Positions 24,247 through 36,400 of a DNA stretch of 64,000 nt are shown in pieces. Below the pieces are notes generated by a model. It worked only from the letters and a program-made list of their open reading frames with translations, made no database searches and was not told the DNA's origin. The stretch is from Viscum album (lineage: Eukaryota; Streptophyta; Magnoliopsida; Santalales; Viscaceae), in assembly GCA_963277665.1 (NCBI GenBank), contig OY728125.1, positions 1,713,758,889-1,713,822,888 of the forward strand, read 5' to 3'. Numbering within the stretch: the stretch's first letter is position 1; each line of letters begins with the position of its first letter. Both the position numbers and the translations under genes were made by a program.

Positions 24247-27200
24247 TGTGACAACCCCGATGTCACGGTGTTGTTTGTTTTGGATTCTCTAGTGATGTGG
24301 AGTTCTAAGTAGAGTATACATAGAGTTATGGCATGGAACGTGGATTTTTTAGGATTTTTTCTACTATCTATAGTTACGGTTCATGGTTAGAGGAAAATTT
24401 TTTAAACTCTCTTCATGAAGAATCTTTAAACTTCATTTTTAACTGTACACATTTTTTCATAATGGGATATGTATAGTTTAGACCAAACCATGATCCCCCT
24501 AGGAGAAACTATGTGGGGTCATGGGTGTGTCTAATGTGTGGAGATCCACTTTCACATGGTTTGGTACACCATACAGTAAGTGAAAATTTGAATCTTTAAT
24601 TTTGATAGTGTCTAATGTTACGGTTGGATCATGGTTTAATCAATTGTTTAGTGCCTGGGATAAACCATGCGAAGAGGTTTCGGACCTAGGTGATGTCCAA
24701 TGTAACTTTAGCACTCGTCTTGGAAAACAGTGTTTTCAAACCATATGACCTAACTAGAAGATTAATTTTTGGGGTTTCCCTTTTTACCACTCCTTTATTT
24801 TAAGAGGTTTTCACCCCCATTTCTCTCCTCCAGCATCATATAGCCCTTAGTATCTCAAGGAGAAGATCCAACCTCCTTCACCTTTAATTCTTTCCCTTTT
24901 TATGATTTCCAAGAGGTTTGAGGTGATTTTTGCCTCTATTTGTCTCTTCTTCCCTTATCCCTCACTTCTCTATTGGTTTTGGATTCCCCTATAAACCTTA
25001 TAAATCTCTTTTCCAATTTATTGTTTCGGGAGGATGTAATGATGGGGCTTTTTCCTTCTTGGATTATTATACACCATTTATTTTCTCATGGGTGTGATAT
25101 CTATTGAATGTGACACATTCTGATGTGTTTTTTATTGATTGTCATCTTTTTTATGTAGGTGTTTCTATACAGTTGCTTCATTTTTAGATTTAAGGTGTTA
25201 TTTTTCTTTCTAAATTCCCTTTTTAAAATATTATGAATATGTGTGATATCTCCTTGGTCATTTTAAACCATTTTGTAATGTTTTAAGCTAAGTAAAATTG
25301 GTTTTCTAGTGAATTCCATTTTTTCATGTATGAAATTTAATGTATTAAGATTTTATGCTTTTTTGAACTTCCTGTATGTATTTTTGAAATAATTTCTATA
25401 TTTTGAAATGGGTTTTGGCTCAGTTTTTGTTTTTAAAGAAGGAAATATATGTTTTAAATGGAATTTGGTTTTTAAGTGAGGTGTTTAAATTTAAATGGTT
25501 TATAAAGGGGGTTATTTATGATATATCAAATGGTGATTTGAAATGAGTGGGTGATTTCCCCCTTTTTAAAATACCATGGTGGCTTGATTTAAAATGGTTT
25601 CACAGAAATGGATGGCCTTTGTAATTTTTTTTGGTTATCAAATGGGAAGACCCTTATTAAAGGGTAGAATTGAAATTTTTAAAATGGTGTGATGGATTTG
25701 AAATGTTTTGATGAAATTTTTCAAATGGTGTTTTCCGAAATGAGAAAGTGCATGGAATTAAGAGCCATGTTTTAAAATTAAAGGCCCAGCTGGCCCTTTG
25801 TTTTTTTAAATAGTGAGAGATGCCCCTTGATTTACCCTTACTTGTTTAACACTTTTATGGTTTATTTATGATTGTTCTCCCTTTATGTGGGATTGTTATT
25901 TTTATTACATGGGTGCATTTTAGATATGGGGATATTCATCATTGAGTGTTATGGGTGAGGGTAGCTTTGGTTATGCCTTTTGTGTTTGACTTGTCTTGTT
26001 TGTTCCTATAACTCACTTCGGTATTGGTCATGGGGAACTTGTTAATAAGTGGAAGACCTAATTTGTCACACTAATTAGTTCGTATGACTCTATTTTCCCA
26101 CCATTCATGCTAAAAACAAAGGGATAAGTGTATTTTTGTCGTTTTAATGACGTTTTTTGAGAAAAATTGGATGACTTGTGGTTTATAATTTAGTTCATGT
26201 CTCTATCTGGTTCATGAGTGGTATAATCTTATACGGTTAGATACTTCACATGTTAAGAATCCCATGGTGGATCCCATGACACATTCTATTTTATGGTTGG
26301 TCATTGATTGAAGGGAGATTGATCTAGTTCATATTTATATCATTTAACCTACATTCATTGGTATGTAACCTTTCGTGGTTTATATCTATTATATTCCTTT
26401 TGCGGTGTGGTTCCTAATTTTCTATGCTTGACATTTGTGTGTGTGTTGGGTCATTTATTTGGAAAAATAACTTTTTATGATGTTTGGAAAAGCAATTCTG
26501 AAATTAAATATATTTTTTTGGGTGCATTAAAGTGGGTTTAATAATGGGTGTTTTAGTTTTGAAATAGATTTGGCTAGGTGAATTTTTCGATGAGACCATT
26601 TTAATTTTAAATGAATCAAATGTTTTTTTTATAAATGTTAATGGTGTTTATGGTTTTGAAAGGGATTAGTCTAGTGCATTCTTTTTCAAAAAATGAGTTG
26701 TTTTTAAAAAAAATTAATATGAATGGTGATTAAGGATTTTTTTGGATTTCCTTGTTATGTATGTGAAAATATTATTTATGGATTTATTTTAAAACTATAA
26801 TGGATGAATATTCTAATGAAACATGTTGTATACATTTAGAAATTTAAGGAAACCTATTGGGATTTTTTTCTCTTGCCTATATATTTTAGGTTCTGAGTTC
26901 TCTTATTTATCCTTTATTATTTTTTATAGCTGATGTGGGGTGAGTTTGGTGGTGGTGAGAAACCAAAGGTTGTGCATATATGGTTTAGGAATTGATCGAG
27001 TTGGTCAGTCGTTTTCATTTTTAGTTATATTTTTTTACCTTTTTATTGGGTATTTTTTAATGGATGTGTTTAGCTTTATGAAATTGGGTTGAATCATTGT
27101 AGTTTGTTATGACCTATCAACATATTTAATTATTTATTTCCACTATTTCTTATCAATGATTCATTATAAATAGATCCCCAAGGGATTCATGTGATTTTAA

Positions 27201-27297
27201 AATAGTAGTTTAAATCCCATGGGGATCAAGAACCCCCTTTGGTCCTTATAGATAATCAGGTTGGGTGTTGGGTTTAGTGGCAGCTCGGGCCAGTTCA
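24247..27297 (+). repeat. Gy-2 5' LTR
   Basis: Starts TGTGACAACCCC and ends CAGTTCA just before the primer-binding site, giving about 3051 bp. TG and CA termini are as expected for an LTR. A CCCTATAAACC stretch near 24988 could be the TATA region. Its copy is the 3' LTR at 46348-49382. Confidence 0.82.
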
Positions 27298-27305
27298 TTA
27301 AAAAA

Positions 27306-27321
27306 TGGTATCAGAACATGG
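27306..27321 (+). other. Gy-2 primer-binding site (initiator tRNA-Met type)
   Basis: TGGTATCAGAACATGG matches the start of the usual TGGTATCAGAGC site complementary to the 3' end of initiator methionine tRNA, nine bases after the LTR end. The position and sequence define the element's strand. Confidence 0.85.
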
Positions 27322-28916
27322 GGTTTCCTTTAATCGGAGCATAAGATTCTTATGTATCCCATGTTATTTGGGAATGTCCTAGTCGAAAAATATTTTGATC
27401 ATTGGAGTTTGAGAGGTAAGGGTGGGGAGAGTCAATCTAACTCTAGCTCATCCTTATCCTCAATCTACCAAGGGATGTTGGGTTTTGGATTGTGGATTTT
27501 AATTTTACTTTATGTTGTTTCTTGTGGATTTTGAAGTGATTTGACATTTGAATACCCTTTGATTATGTATGTGACACTGACGGTCTCTCCTTGGTTTTGA
27601 GGTGTAAAGGTAGGATAACATGTTATTTATAGCTAACATGCATGTATTGGGAAATCATGTGGTACCCGTGGGATAAATATTTCCTCATTGGTAGGGCATG
27701 TTCCATAGTTGGCACCTGACTTCCCAACCATGTGGCCAAAATGTTCAAAACATTATTTCATTCATAGTTTAATTATTTGGAATCATCTTAATTATGGAAT
27801 TATCCATAACTAATTTTCACTTATTGGAGGTGGAATGGGGAGTTTTGTTATTCCCTTTACAGTTGTGGTTCATTTTAACCCTATTTGGGTAATTGTTTAG
27901 TGTATTTTGTGTGGTTTTTTTTAAACATTGTTTTATAAAATGAAATGATTTTTTGAAAAGTTCATTTTCAAAATTTATTTTATGGAATGTATTACAAAAT
28001 GGTTTCATTCCTTTAGTAATGAGTTTTAGGAAAATGAAAATTGGTTTTGATGAAATTTTTTCAAGTTCATTGTTTTCAAAATAAGTGAGATTTTGAAAAT
28101 GTCTTTTTGTGAAAATATTTCTTCGGTTAGTGTGTCCCACTAAGGTTGTTTTGTTTTGAAAATGGTTTGGAATGATTTTAATCAGGATCCATGTTTGAGG
28201 GTAATTTCAAAACTCCTTGGTGGATTATTTGTTCCTCATTTTAGGGCTTGTTGTTTGGTTTGATTCATGGTTACTAGAATCGTTTGGTTTTTTTAAGCAT
28301 GAATTGGTTATGTAGTTCATATCTTCTGATGGCTACTGTTTTTTCCTCATAATGGTCTAAAAGGTTTCTGTAGCTTTGGTTACAACCCAGACCCCACGTG
28401 GGGTGGTAGAAGTGGAATATTCTCTAATATTAGACAACATTTTAGACTTCATAGATCATCATCTACCTTCTTAAAATGGTGATCAAGGGTTAGTGGTAGC
28501 AATGAGGTGGTATGAAGAGGTTAATTTGATCTTATACTCTCATCGAACACCTAAATAATTTTGGGTGAGAATCATTGAGATCTTACTAGTATGTTTTGTC
28601 CAATTTTTGTGGGATTTAATGATTCCTCCTATGTTGTGTGATTTTTTGTATTGGGGTATCATTTGGATGGTATTTATTCATTGGTTCTTCCTATAGGTGG
28701 AAAATGTTAAGAATTATTTTGAGATTATAAGCCTTTTTTAGGGTTACCATTTAGTTAAGGAGTATTTATATCACTTTTAAAAGTTGGTCATCTTTTCTTC
28801 AAAGCTAGTTTTTAATGATCCTTTGAAATCTTATTTTTTCAAAGTCATTCATTACCATGATTTAGGTCCATCTATACTTTAATTTTTTCTCAAAATATTT
28901 TCATGAAATTTTTAGT
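27322..28916 (+). other. Gy-2 leader and presumed gag N-terminal region
   Basis: Between the primer-binding site and the recognisable gag C-terminus. Translations have frequent stops and I cannot show a capsid domain, although the position demands leader plus gag. A frame at 27352-27534 (+) and one at 27817-28140 (-) exist but resemble nothing I know; the minus one is probably antisense noise. Confidence 0.4.
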
Positions 28917-29190
28917 GATGACATGAAAATGGAAGACAACCAGTCCAGGAAGCCTATAGTGGGTGATTCTTTAGTTCCACCCGGTGGATGTAAGGATAAA
29001 CTGAGAAGTAAGGATAAGGAGAAATATAATAAATAGAATTAGGAGAAGGGTATTTATCCTGATAAATTGATATATATTATTTATTTCTATTGGGAGTCCT
29101 TAGATCATTCTAAGCCCCACTACTTGATTTCCCTTAGAGTTTCCCCCCAATGTGGCCATTTGGGTCATCTAAAAACGTTGTGTTTTTTGA
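28917..29190 (+). pseudogene. Gy-2 gag C-terminus with two degraded CCHC zinc knuckles
   Basis: A basic, Lys-rich segment (MEDNQSRKP, then VPPGGCKDKLRSKDKEK) leads into two zinc-knuckle patterns in one frame. The first (29082-29123) keeps the C-x2-C-x4-H-x4-C spacing, with Tyr, Trp and Tyr in place of the three cysteines and the His (29106) kept. The second (29142-29183) has Ser in place of the first Cys and then an intact C-x4-H-x4-C. CCHC knuckles in gag bind the RNA genome during particle assembly. Two Cys-to-Tyr changes are G-to-A changes, as expected from deamination of methylated cytosine on the other strand. Stops lie between the basic segment and the knuckles. Confidence 0.7.
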
Positions 29191-30321
29191 GTTTTTGGAA
29201 GAGTTCTAAAGTGTGATCCTTTTCCTCCAAATTCAATTTTTTTATTTTCATAAAGCCACTTATTGGTTAACTAGGAAACATAAATACCTAACAAAAAACA
29301 ATAAATAACATGGTGTTCCTTGACATCCCATATCACTTCCAAAAAATGAAACAAATGGAAAATCTTAAGAACATACCTCATTTTCCAACACTAGTGATAT
29401 GACCTAGGATAGAAAAGTATTTCAAATAAAAGTCATTAAAATCCATGGTAGGATTCCCAAAGATATAACCTTCTATATATGTAAAAAAAATTCAAGAATA
29501 ACCAAATCATCAATATTATAATACATAACATCTACTTTTAGTAAGAACTCATCCAAATGGTAAGATAGTTAGGTTTAATCCTTGTGAATGTGTAGTTTTA
29601 GGGCCTTTCCATTACTGGTTGTAATCTTGGTTCTAATATATTTAGTTTTTTTGGTGAGTTATTTTAGATGATTCCCTTTTTTAATGCATTTATGGATGTT
29701 TTGAATGTGGTTTAATGGAATTCCTTGTTTTGTTTGTGGGATCCTCCCTCCCTCCCTTAGGGATGGATCTTGAGGATATGTTTCCAGTTTCCCTTGTTCT
29801 CTTATTGTTGGTTGGGAGTTTTTTATCCTCACTGTTTGGGTGAACCCCCTTTTATAGTTTTTATTGTTCTCCTTCATTGGTTGAGCCTTTTTGGAACTCA
29901 TTGTTTGGGAATGAGATAGACTTTGGGTGAATTATTAGATATCTAGGGTGGATGATATACTAGTTGAGTTTAATATACAAAGAAGTGTTTGGATTATTCT
30001 GTTTAGAATGCACTATATGATGGTGATCCATTTTTTACACTAATTTATTCATGTGTTTTGTGACCTAAGGTGAGATAATGTGTTGTTCTCTTGAGGCTTC
30101 TCGTGGTTTTTTTTCTTCCTTTTGATTTGAATGTGCTTGTGGTTGAGAGTGAGCTTCTCTCATGGTTGTTAAGTATTTAAGGATTCATCTCTTGGTAGTT
30201 TTTCTCTTATTTCTCCATGTTAGAGGAACTTTAAAATGTATGGAAACCATGTTAGGTCTCCTTTGATTCAAATGAATTTTGTCATGAGATTCCTCTTTGT
30301 TTGTCCTTAGAGATGTTTGGT
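29191..30321 (+). other. Gy-2 interior after gag, no pol detected
   Basis: I see no protease, RT, RNase H or integrase motif on either strand. The frame at 29659-29901 (-) is an antisense frame with no recognisable domain. This non-coding run continues after Gy-3 at 40697-40873 and then meets the 3' LTR. Confidence 0.5.
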
Positions 30322-31490
30322 TTGACGACCACTATCTTTATTACACATTAATTAATGATTTATTATAGAAGAATACACTTAGTAAAACCTATAAGATCAA
30401 GAATAATGATGAATTTAGTAATTAGGTACAAATAATATCAATATTTCACATGGATAAAACAAAATTATTAAACACTTCCTTAACATGCTTCTAACATTCC
30501 ACTACTCATTTAAAACTGCACGGGATAACCTAGATACATACATAAGAAAGGGGTGATATCTACTTCCCAGTAAGGTAATAAAAAATAATTTGAATAATTT
30601 ATTTCATTTCAAAAAATATAACATTAAACTGGACATAAAAGGGGTAAGAATCATAAACATGAACAATGAGGCATGATATAGCATGATAACATAAAGGTGA
30701 CATGGGAATGTAGAAAAACCATTAAACGTTACATCATAAACATAAGTCAAGGATAACCGAAAAGATATTATAACATGGTATAAAAAAGTATCATAATGGA
30801 TTACGGTCACTCCCTAATCCCATACATGATGTTTTATTACACTAAAACATTACCCAATGCATTGGAACACGATATGATTTTGGGTGTACCCGTCACATTC
30901 TTATCGTCTATATTCATAAATTTTAGACATAGATCCTTCAAAATAGGATCTTATTTCATGAATTGTAATCCCATGATTAAGTAATGTGGGTTAAATACAT
31001 TTAATTCCTCATTAAATGAAGTATATGTACAAAAACTTTAATACCCTTGAGTAAAAATGGTATGGTTATACACTTTACTAATGTTTGGCATGGAAAAACA
31101 CTGTGAAATTTCAAATTCATAATGATAGTAATTAAAGATTTATAAAATGGTTTAATGATAGGTAAAGGGGTATATAGTAAATTTTAAGAAAAAATTATAG
31201 AATTATGGATATTTAGTAACATAATTTAAACATTTTGAAATTAATAGGCAGAATACAAGGAGGGTTCTTGAATAAAAACATGGTAGGGAAAGATCATAGG
31301 ATAATTTTGGTATCATAACGAGGTTACATAATTAATCAGGGAATGGATTAATAAGAGTGAAATTGTTCACTAATAACTTGGAAATCATTGTTCGAGTAAT
31401 AGGGATGTGTAAACAAATATCCCATAAATAGGTATTGGAAGAAAAAATGCATAACATAAATAACGTTCTTGAATATATAGGAGAATGAGA

Positions 31491-31505
31491 GGATCCCTTA
31501 CCTTG
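31491..31505 (-). promoter_or_regulatory. Splice-donor-like motif in Gy-3 3' LTR
   Basis: CAAGGTAAGGGATCC on the minus strand contains AAG|GTAAGG, a near-ideal plant 5' splice site, about 145 nt downstream of the TATA box. It is conserved in all LTRs of this group in the window. Confidence 0.55.
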
Positions 31506-31637
31506 AATATTTTCTTCCTAAAACATGTTTTTGGAACCTTAAAACCCTGAGAGAACCTTGTAAGGACTCATTGTATGGTAAAATTAACATAAATTATAGG
31601 GTTTTGAAGTTAGTTGTGAGAGGAATGTCTAATGGGT

Positions 31638-31647
31638 GGTATTTATA
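31638..31647 (-). promoter_or_regulatory. TATA box in Gy-3 3' LTR
   Basis: TATAAATACC on the minus strand. The same ten bases occur at the matching place in the other Gy-3 LTR and both Gy-4 LTRs, so this is a likely core promoter of the element. Confidence 0.7.
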
Positions 31648-32972
31648 CTTGAGGATGGTTGGGTTATAATGGATTAAATTTTGATTATTTTATCATATAA
31701 TACAACCACTTGTGGGTAAATTGAATTCATAATTTCATTCTAAATAATTAGTGAGAGAGTTCTTCTATACATTAAAATCCTTACCAAACTTAACCAAACC
31801 TTTTAGCCAATCCAATAAATGCACAGAACCCAAAAATGGATTTTATTTCAAAATTTCAATTACTGGTAAAACAAATAAAGTATAACATTATAAATAAAAA
31901 TTAGTATTTTTAAATTTATTTTTATAATTATAAAATAAAATTATTATAGATAAAAAGTTTGATTAAATTTTTAATCATTCTGACATAATAATGATTTCAT
32001 AAAATCACAGTGCTCGAAAAAAAAGGCAATTTTCACTTTTTCACCAAAAATTCACCTTATTCATCAAATTCCTAAAAATTAATTGTACGATAATTTTAAA
32101 TGATATGTCCTAAATAAAAATTATTTCATAAAAAAAATTCTCTATTTATTATAATTATAACATTCTAATAAATAATTATTTTAAAAAAATTAACAATTTA
32201 GAATTAAAAATAACATTATAACCATTTTAAAACTTATGTTGGGATGCATTAAAATTTATTATAATTTAAAAAATAATTTATAATATTATTTAATGAGATA
32301 AATTTTTAATTAAAAATAAACAAAAATCATATTTAATATTATAATTTTACAGTCTCCAAAATAATATAAAAAATTATTAAATAATAATGATGATCATTTA
32401 AATGTGTCGAAGTAACCAATAACAATAATGACCCTTTATTTATTGACTAATGATCATAATGTTGATCAACTATATTAGTTGAAAATAATAAAGGATAATG
32501 ATCATATGTCCCTAAAAATACACCAACATTCTTACTCTTCACCATTCACATTGATTTGAAAAAATGTTCAATATCATTTCCAAAATGAATATTGTATTAT
32601 TAACTCAATGTTCCTCTATTATAGTTATATTCATGGGTGAAATAATTCTAGGGGATCTAAGAATCCCAGATTTTATATTGAACTTTATTCATCCTTCATT
32701 TATCTTCCTATTGTAATATTTAGTATGATATTGGGTGTTTTTTTTGAATCTACGTACCATTCTTAAATAATTAAATAATGTTTTCCAATTTTATAGAATT
32801 TTTTTAATTCGTTTTTTATTCCTAGTGGTACTAGTTTATATAAAAACATGATGTCTAATTTTATTAAGAAAATTATAATTAATTCTATGTGATACTATTT
32901 TAAAACATTATAAAATTTAATAAGAGGTAAGAAATCCATATTTTAAAAAAGAACATTTTTTAGTTCATTACA

Positions 32973-32990
32973 TTTCTCCACATTCAGAAA
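32973..32990 (-). other. Gy-3 polypurine tract region
   Basis: On the minus strand, AATGTGGAGAAA precedes the LTR start TGTAATGAA. Upstream is TTTCAAGGGTGAAATTTC, matching the conserved sequence before the PPT in Gy-4 (TTTCAAGGACACAATTTC). The purine run is mutated. Confidence 0.7.
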
Positions 32991-33049
32991 TTTCACCCTT
33001 GAAATTTTCATTTCATACACTTAAAAGATGAGGTTATTTATGTTTCATA

Positions 33050-33235
33050 ACCTCCTACAGTTCCTATATTTTTTCCTCAAACTTCTAGTTAATAAGTAGC
33101 ACTTTGACCTGGTCCAATTTATTATTTCATATAATTTTGTCTTTATAATACAATATCTTCACCAATTTCTCCTTGTATGAAAGATCATTTTCCAATAGTG
33201 CAACATATGAATTAATTACATGTGGGGGTATGGTA
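33050..33235 (-). pseudogene. Gy-3 chromodomain remnant at the pol C-terminus
   Basis: On the minus strand the frame reads IPPHVI, then ENDLSYKEKLVKIL, KDKII-x-NNKL-x-QVKVL and FEEK. This follows the pattern D-x-S-H-V-x ... L-x-Y-x-E-x-PVKIL-x-R-x-x-x-x-L-R-x-K-x-I-x-x-V-K-V-L-W of chromoviral integrase tails. A stop interrupts the central strand. It lies just upstream of the PPT, as expected. Confidence 0.82.
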
Positions 33236-33239
33236 TATA

Positions 33240-34290
33240 ATTCCATTATAGGGATTTATGGAATACATCTTGTACTGGAGAAGGGGTTAGTGGTAGTGCT
33301 ATTAAATAAGCCACATGTCTGATGAGATTAAGAACCTCAAAGGGTAAAATATTCATAAGACTTATCTTACCCTTCTTTTGAAATCTCATGACTTTCTTCC
33401 ATAGAGATATGTAGAGTAATATCTTATCTCAAACCTCAAAAACCAGATCTTTTTGACGATTGTCTACATTTCTCTCTTGTCAACTATGAGAATCCTTGAT
33501 GTGTTTCTGAATAGAATTAACCGTTTTCAACATTTCCTTGACCATTTCAGGACACAGTAGTTTTCATTCACCTAATTTATCCTAGCAAGAAGGTCTTCTA
33601 CAGCTATTCCCTTGTAAGGATTTATAGGTTCCATTTGGATTCTTGAGTGGAAACAATTATTCTTTGACAACTCAACTAGACGAAGATGTTGATCCGATCC
33701 TCATTTGAAATCCATCAAGAATGATATCAAGCATGTATTCTAGTGTTTGAATTTTCTACTCATATTTTCCATCAGTTTGGGGATGATAAAATATAATAAA
33801 GTTTAACTCAAAATTTATATAATTTTAGAGACTCTTCTTTAATGTAGAGGTAAATCTTAAATCTTGATCAAATACAATCGATAAGGGTGTTCCATGAAGC
33901 ATCACCAATTATTTGATGAATATCATTATAATTTGATTGATTGAGAAGCCCTCTTGATTTAAAATGAATTAAGCAGTCTTTTATAGATGTCCACCACAAC
34001 CCATATATAATTATTTCTTTTTTATGTCTTTGAAAGACTAGTGAAAAATTCCATGGTGTCATTTTCCCATTTCCATATAGTAATGGGTAATTATTGCATC
34101 ATGTCCTTGGAATTTTTCAATTAAATATTCATTTAGTGATATACAAGGAACCTTAATGTATATTCTATGATTTCCTTCTTCAATGTTTCCCAAAATAGTT
34201 TTCTTGAATATCACAATACATATTTGTGCTCCCTAGGTGTATGTAAAAGATTTATCTATGTGAATCATCCAAAATATCCTGCTTTAACTC
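33240..34290 (-). pseudogene. Gy-3 integrase remnant
   Basis: Read on the minus strand from about 34285: DDSHR, FYIHLGSTNMY and NYF, which is the HHCC zinc-binding start; then WKWENDTMEFF at the catalytic-core start with the first Asp replaced by Glu, YIWVVVD, HPQTDG-like residues, IQTLEYMLD near the catalytic Glu and CRRPSCYDKLGE. The order and spacing match Ty3 integrases. Frameshifts separate several blocks. The frame at 33868-34062 is the longest uninterrupted piece. Confidence 0.87.
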
Positions 34291-34549
34291 AGGAGATTAT
34301 GGTAACATAATCATGGCCCAAATCTTACAACTCTTTATTAATTAAATTTTAAATCCAAGGATTTCCCTTTTCTTATATCTCCCAACTAAATCTGAATTTA
34401 CAAATATTCTCTTTATGCATCATTTATATTCTTTAAAAGGGATGGTATGAGAAATCATTTGTTAAAGGATTGACGATGTTACTTCCGTTATTATTCCCAT
34501 TTCCATCCTCTTAAATTATAAAAAGATCATATACTCATCAATTATCATC

Positions 34550-35030
34550 AAGGATAAAATTTTCTGATCCTTTGTACTTATAGAGTCTGCCACATTATTT
34601 TCTATCCCAAGATGGTAGTGGACTGAGAGGTTATAATCTTTAATTTGCTCTAACATTCTTCACTGGTTCATATTCATCTCTTTCTATGTGAATAAATACT
34701 TGAGTATCTTATTATTCATATATATTTCTCAATTATCCCCAAATAGATAATGTTTCCAGATTAACAACATTATGATTACTAAAGATGACACAATATCATG
34801 TGTTAGGATGTTCTCTTCATGAAATCAAAATTTCTTTGAGGATAATGTTATCACTTTGTAATTATGTATTATTAAACAACTCAACCATGTCTTCAATGCA
34901 TCTCTATGTACCAAAAATATTTTACCACTAATGGGTATCATAAGTATGGGTGTAGTGATAATACTATTTTTCATCACCTTAAATATCTCTTCACATTCAT
35001 TATTCTAAAAAAACATGAATCTCCTCTAAG
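34550..35030 (-). pseudogene. Gy-3 RNase H remnant
   Basis: Minus-strand reading gives NNECEEIFKVMKN and TTPIL (start of the domain), VHRDALK at the first catalytic Asp region, THDIVSSLVIIMLLIWKHYLFG, LKYLFT, IKDYNLSVHYHLG and NNVADSIST, close to the family pattern THD-x-E ... W-x-HYLYG ... KYIFTQ ... KDYD ... YHPGKANVVADALSRK. The catalytic Glu has changed to Val. Confidence 0.87.
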
Positions 35031-35129
35031 TTATATTTTTAGTGTGTTTTAAAATCATGATAAATTTATCATAAATCACCAATAATACCCTGTAAGTCCA
35101 AGAAAAGTATAGATATCGGTCATAGTTGT

Positions 35130-35720
35130 TGGCCTCGACCATCCATCAATTTTTTCTTTCTTCGAAGTGTCTATATATATCACATTGATTATGATAAAAT
35201 TCTTTAATAATGATACTTACATCAACTAGAAATAACATATTTTATGTTTTTCATAAAGAATATCCTTTCATAAGGTCTTCAGTATAGTTATCAAATTCTT
35301 CTTATACTCATCGTTAAAATTTAATTATATTACAATATCATCTATAAAGACTACCGAAAATTTGTCGACATAATCTCTAAATACTCTATTTATCAAGAAC
35401 ATAAAGATTAATGAACCATTAGTGAGTTTGAATGAAATTAATATGAACTCATAGTTCCCAAACCTTTTATTAAAAGTAGTCTTAGGGATATCCTCCTTCT
35501 TTACCCTTACTTGATATAACCTATTTTAAGACCCACCATGTATAGGTATTGGGATACATATAGTTGATTGAATAAGTGATCAATCAATGGAAAATGATAC
35601 TTGTTCTTTATCGTGATCATGTTGAGCTCATGATAATCAATTAAAAAGTGCATTGAACCATCCTTATTCTTGATTAAGAGGACTGGTACATCTCATGGTG
35701 AAGCACTTGGGTTTATGGAC
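35130..35720 (-). pseudogene. Gy-3 reverse transcriptase remnant
   Basis: On the minus strand: VPVLLIKNKDGSMHFLIDY, HELNMITIKNKYHFPLID, LFNQL, EDIPKTTF, YEFILISFKLTN and, at 35338-35349, FIDD, equivalent to the F/Y-x-DD catalytic motif. This is the fingers-palm order of a Ty3 reverse transcriptase, which copies element RNA to DNA. The frame changes between FNQL and EDIPK, and stops occur in the second half. Confidence 0.92.
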
Positions 35721-36104
35721 ACTTTTTCTAGATTCTCATGTATTTTCTTCTTTAGCTCCTCAAGTTCCACAACAACCACTCTATATGGATTCTTGGATAT
35801 TTTCAAAGCCCTAGGTATAATATAAATTTAAAACTAAACCTCATAGCTAGGTGGAAGACCAATAAATTCTTTGGGAAACCCATTAGCATATTCCCACATA
35901 ATGGGAATGTTTTCTAGGATGATATTTTCTTCATTCTCAATCATTTGACCAATATATTCCTTCTTGTAGGTCAATAATATCCATTATTTAAATGATGTTA
36001 CCCAATAAGATTCATCCACCCCTTTGAACATATATGGAATTCATGGATGATTTCATGATATAGGGGTTGATTTACTTCTCACAACAATTTATGTTGGCTC
36101 TAAT

Positions 36105-36400
36105 AAGGAAGGTCAATCCATTCATAGAATTTCATAAAATTATGCTAAATTGGGTATCAAATGGTTCATTGGGAAGCTCATCCCACAAATTTTGATAGTG
36201 GATGATTTATATACTTGGGATGTAATAATTTTCCAACTTACCATTTTCACTGAAAACTCTACTTCCATGATATGTGGGGGTGTTTTAATATTTCTATTAA
36301 AATTTTATGATACTAAATAATGTGTAGAACCAAAATCAAAGAGTATATTTGATATTCTATAATTAATAATTCATATTCCTATTACCACTTCATTGTCGAG
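36105..36400 (-). pseudogene. Gy-3 aspartic protease remnant
   Basis: LFDFGSTHYLVS (minus strand, active site at 36329-36337) corresponds to LFDSGATHSF in retroviral-type aspartic proteases; the Ser of D-S/T-G has become Phe. It is followed by ICGMSFPMNHL, the second half of the monomer. It lies between gag and RT as expected. The domain cleaves the polyprotein in active relatives. Confidence 0.8.

Larger units (their letters stand above)
30322..32972 (-). repeat. Gy-3 3' LTR (left copy)
   Basis: Right edge is TTCATTACA at 32964-32972, the complement of TGTAATGAA, which abuts the PPT. The left edge is set by loss of similarity with the other copy near CGACCACTATC. It contains the conserved TATA motif (31638-31647) and donor-like motif (31491-31505) on the minus strand. 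Confidence 0.85.

Noticed and set aside
27817..28140. 107-codon minus-strand frame, the longest open frame in the window
   Set aside because: It is antisense to the gag region of Gy-2, AT-biased, and has no recognisable domain.
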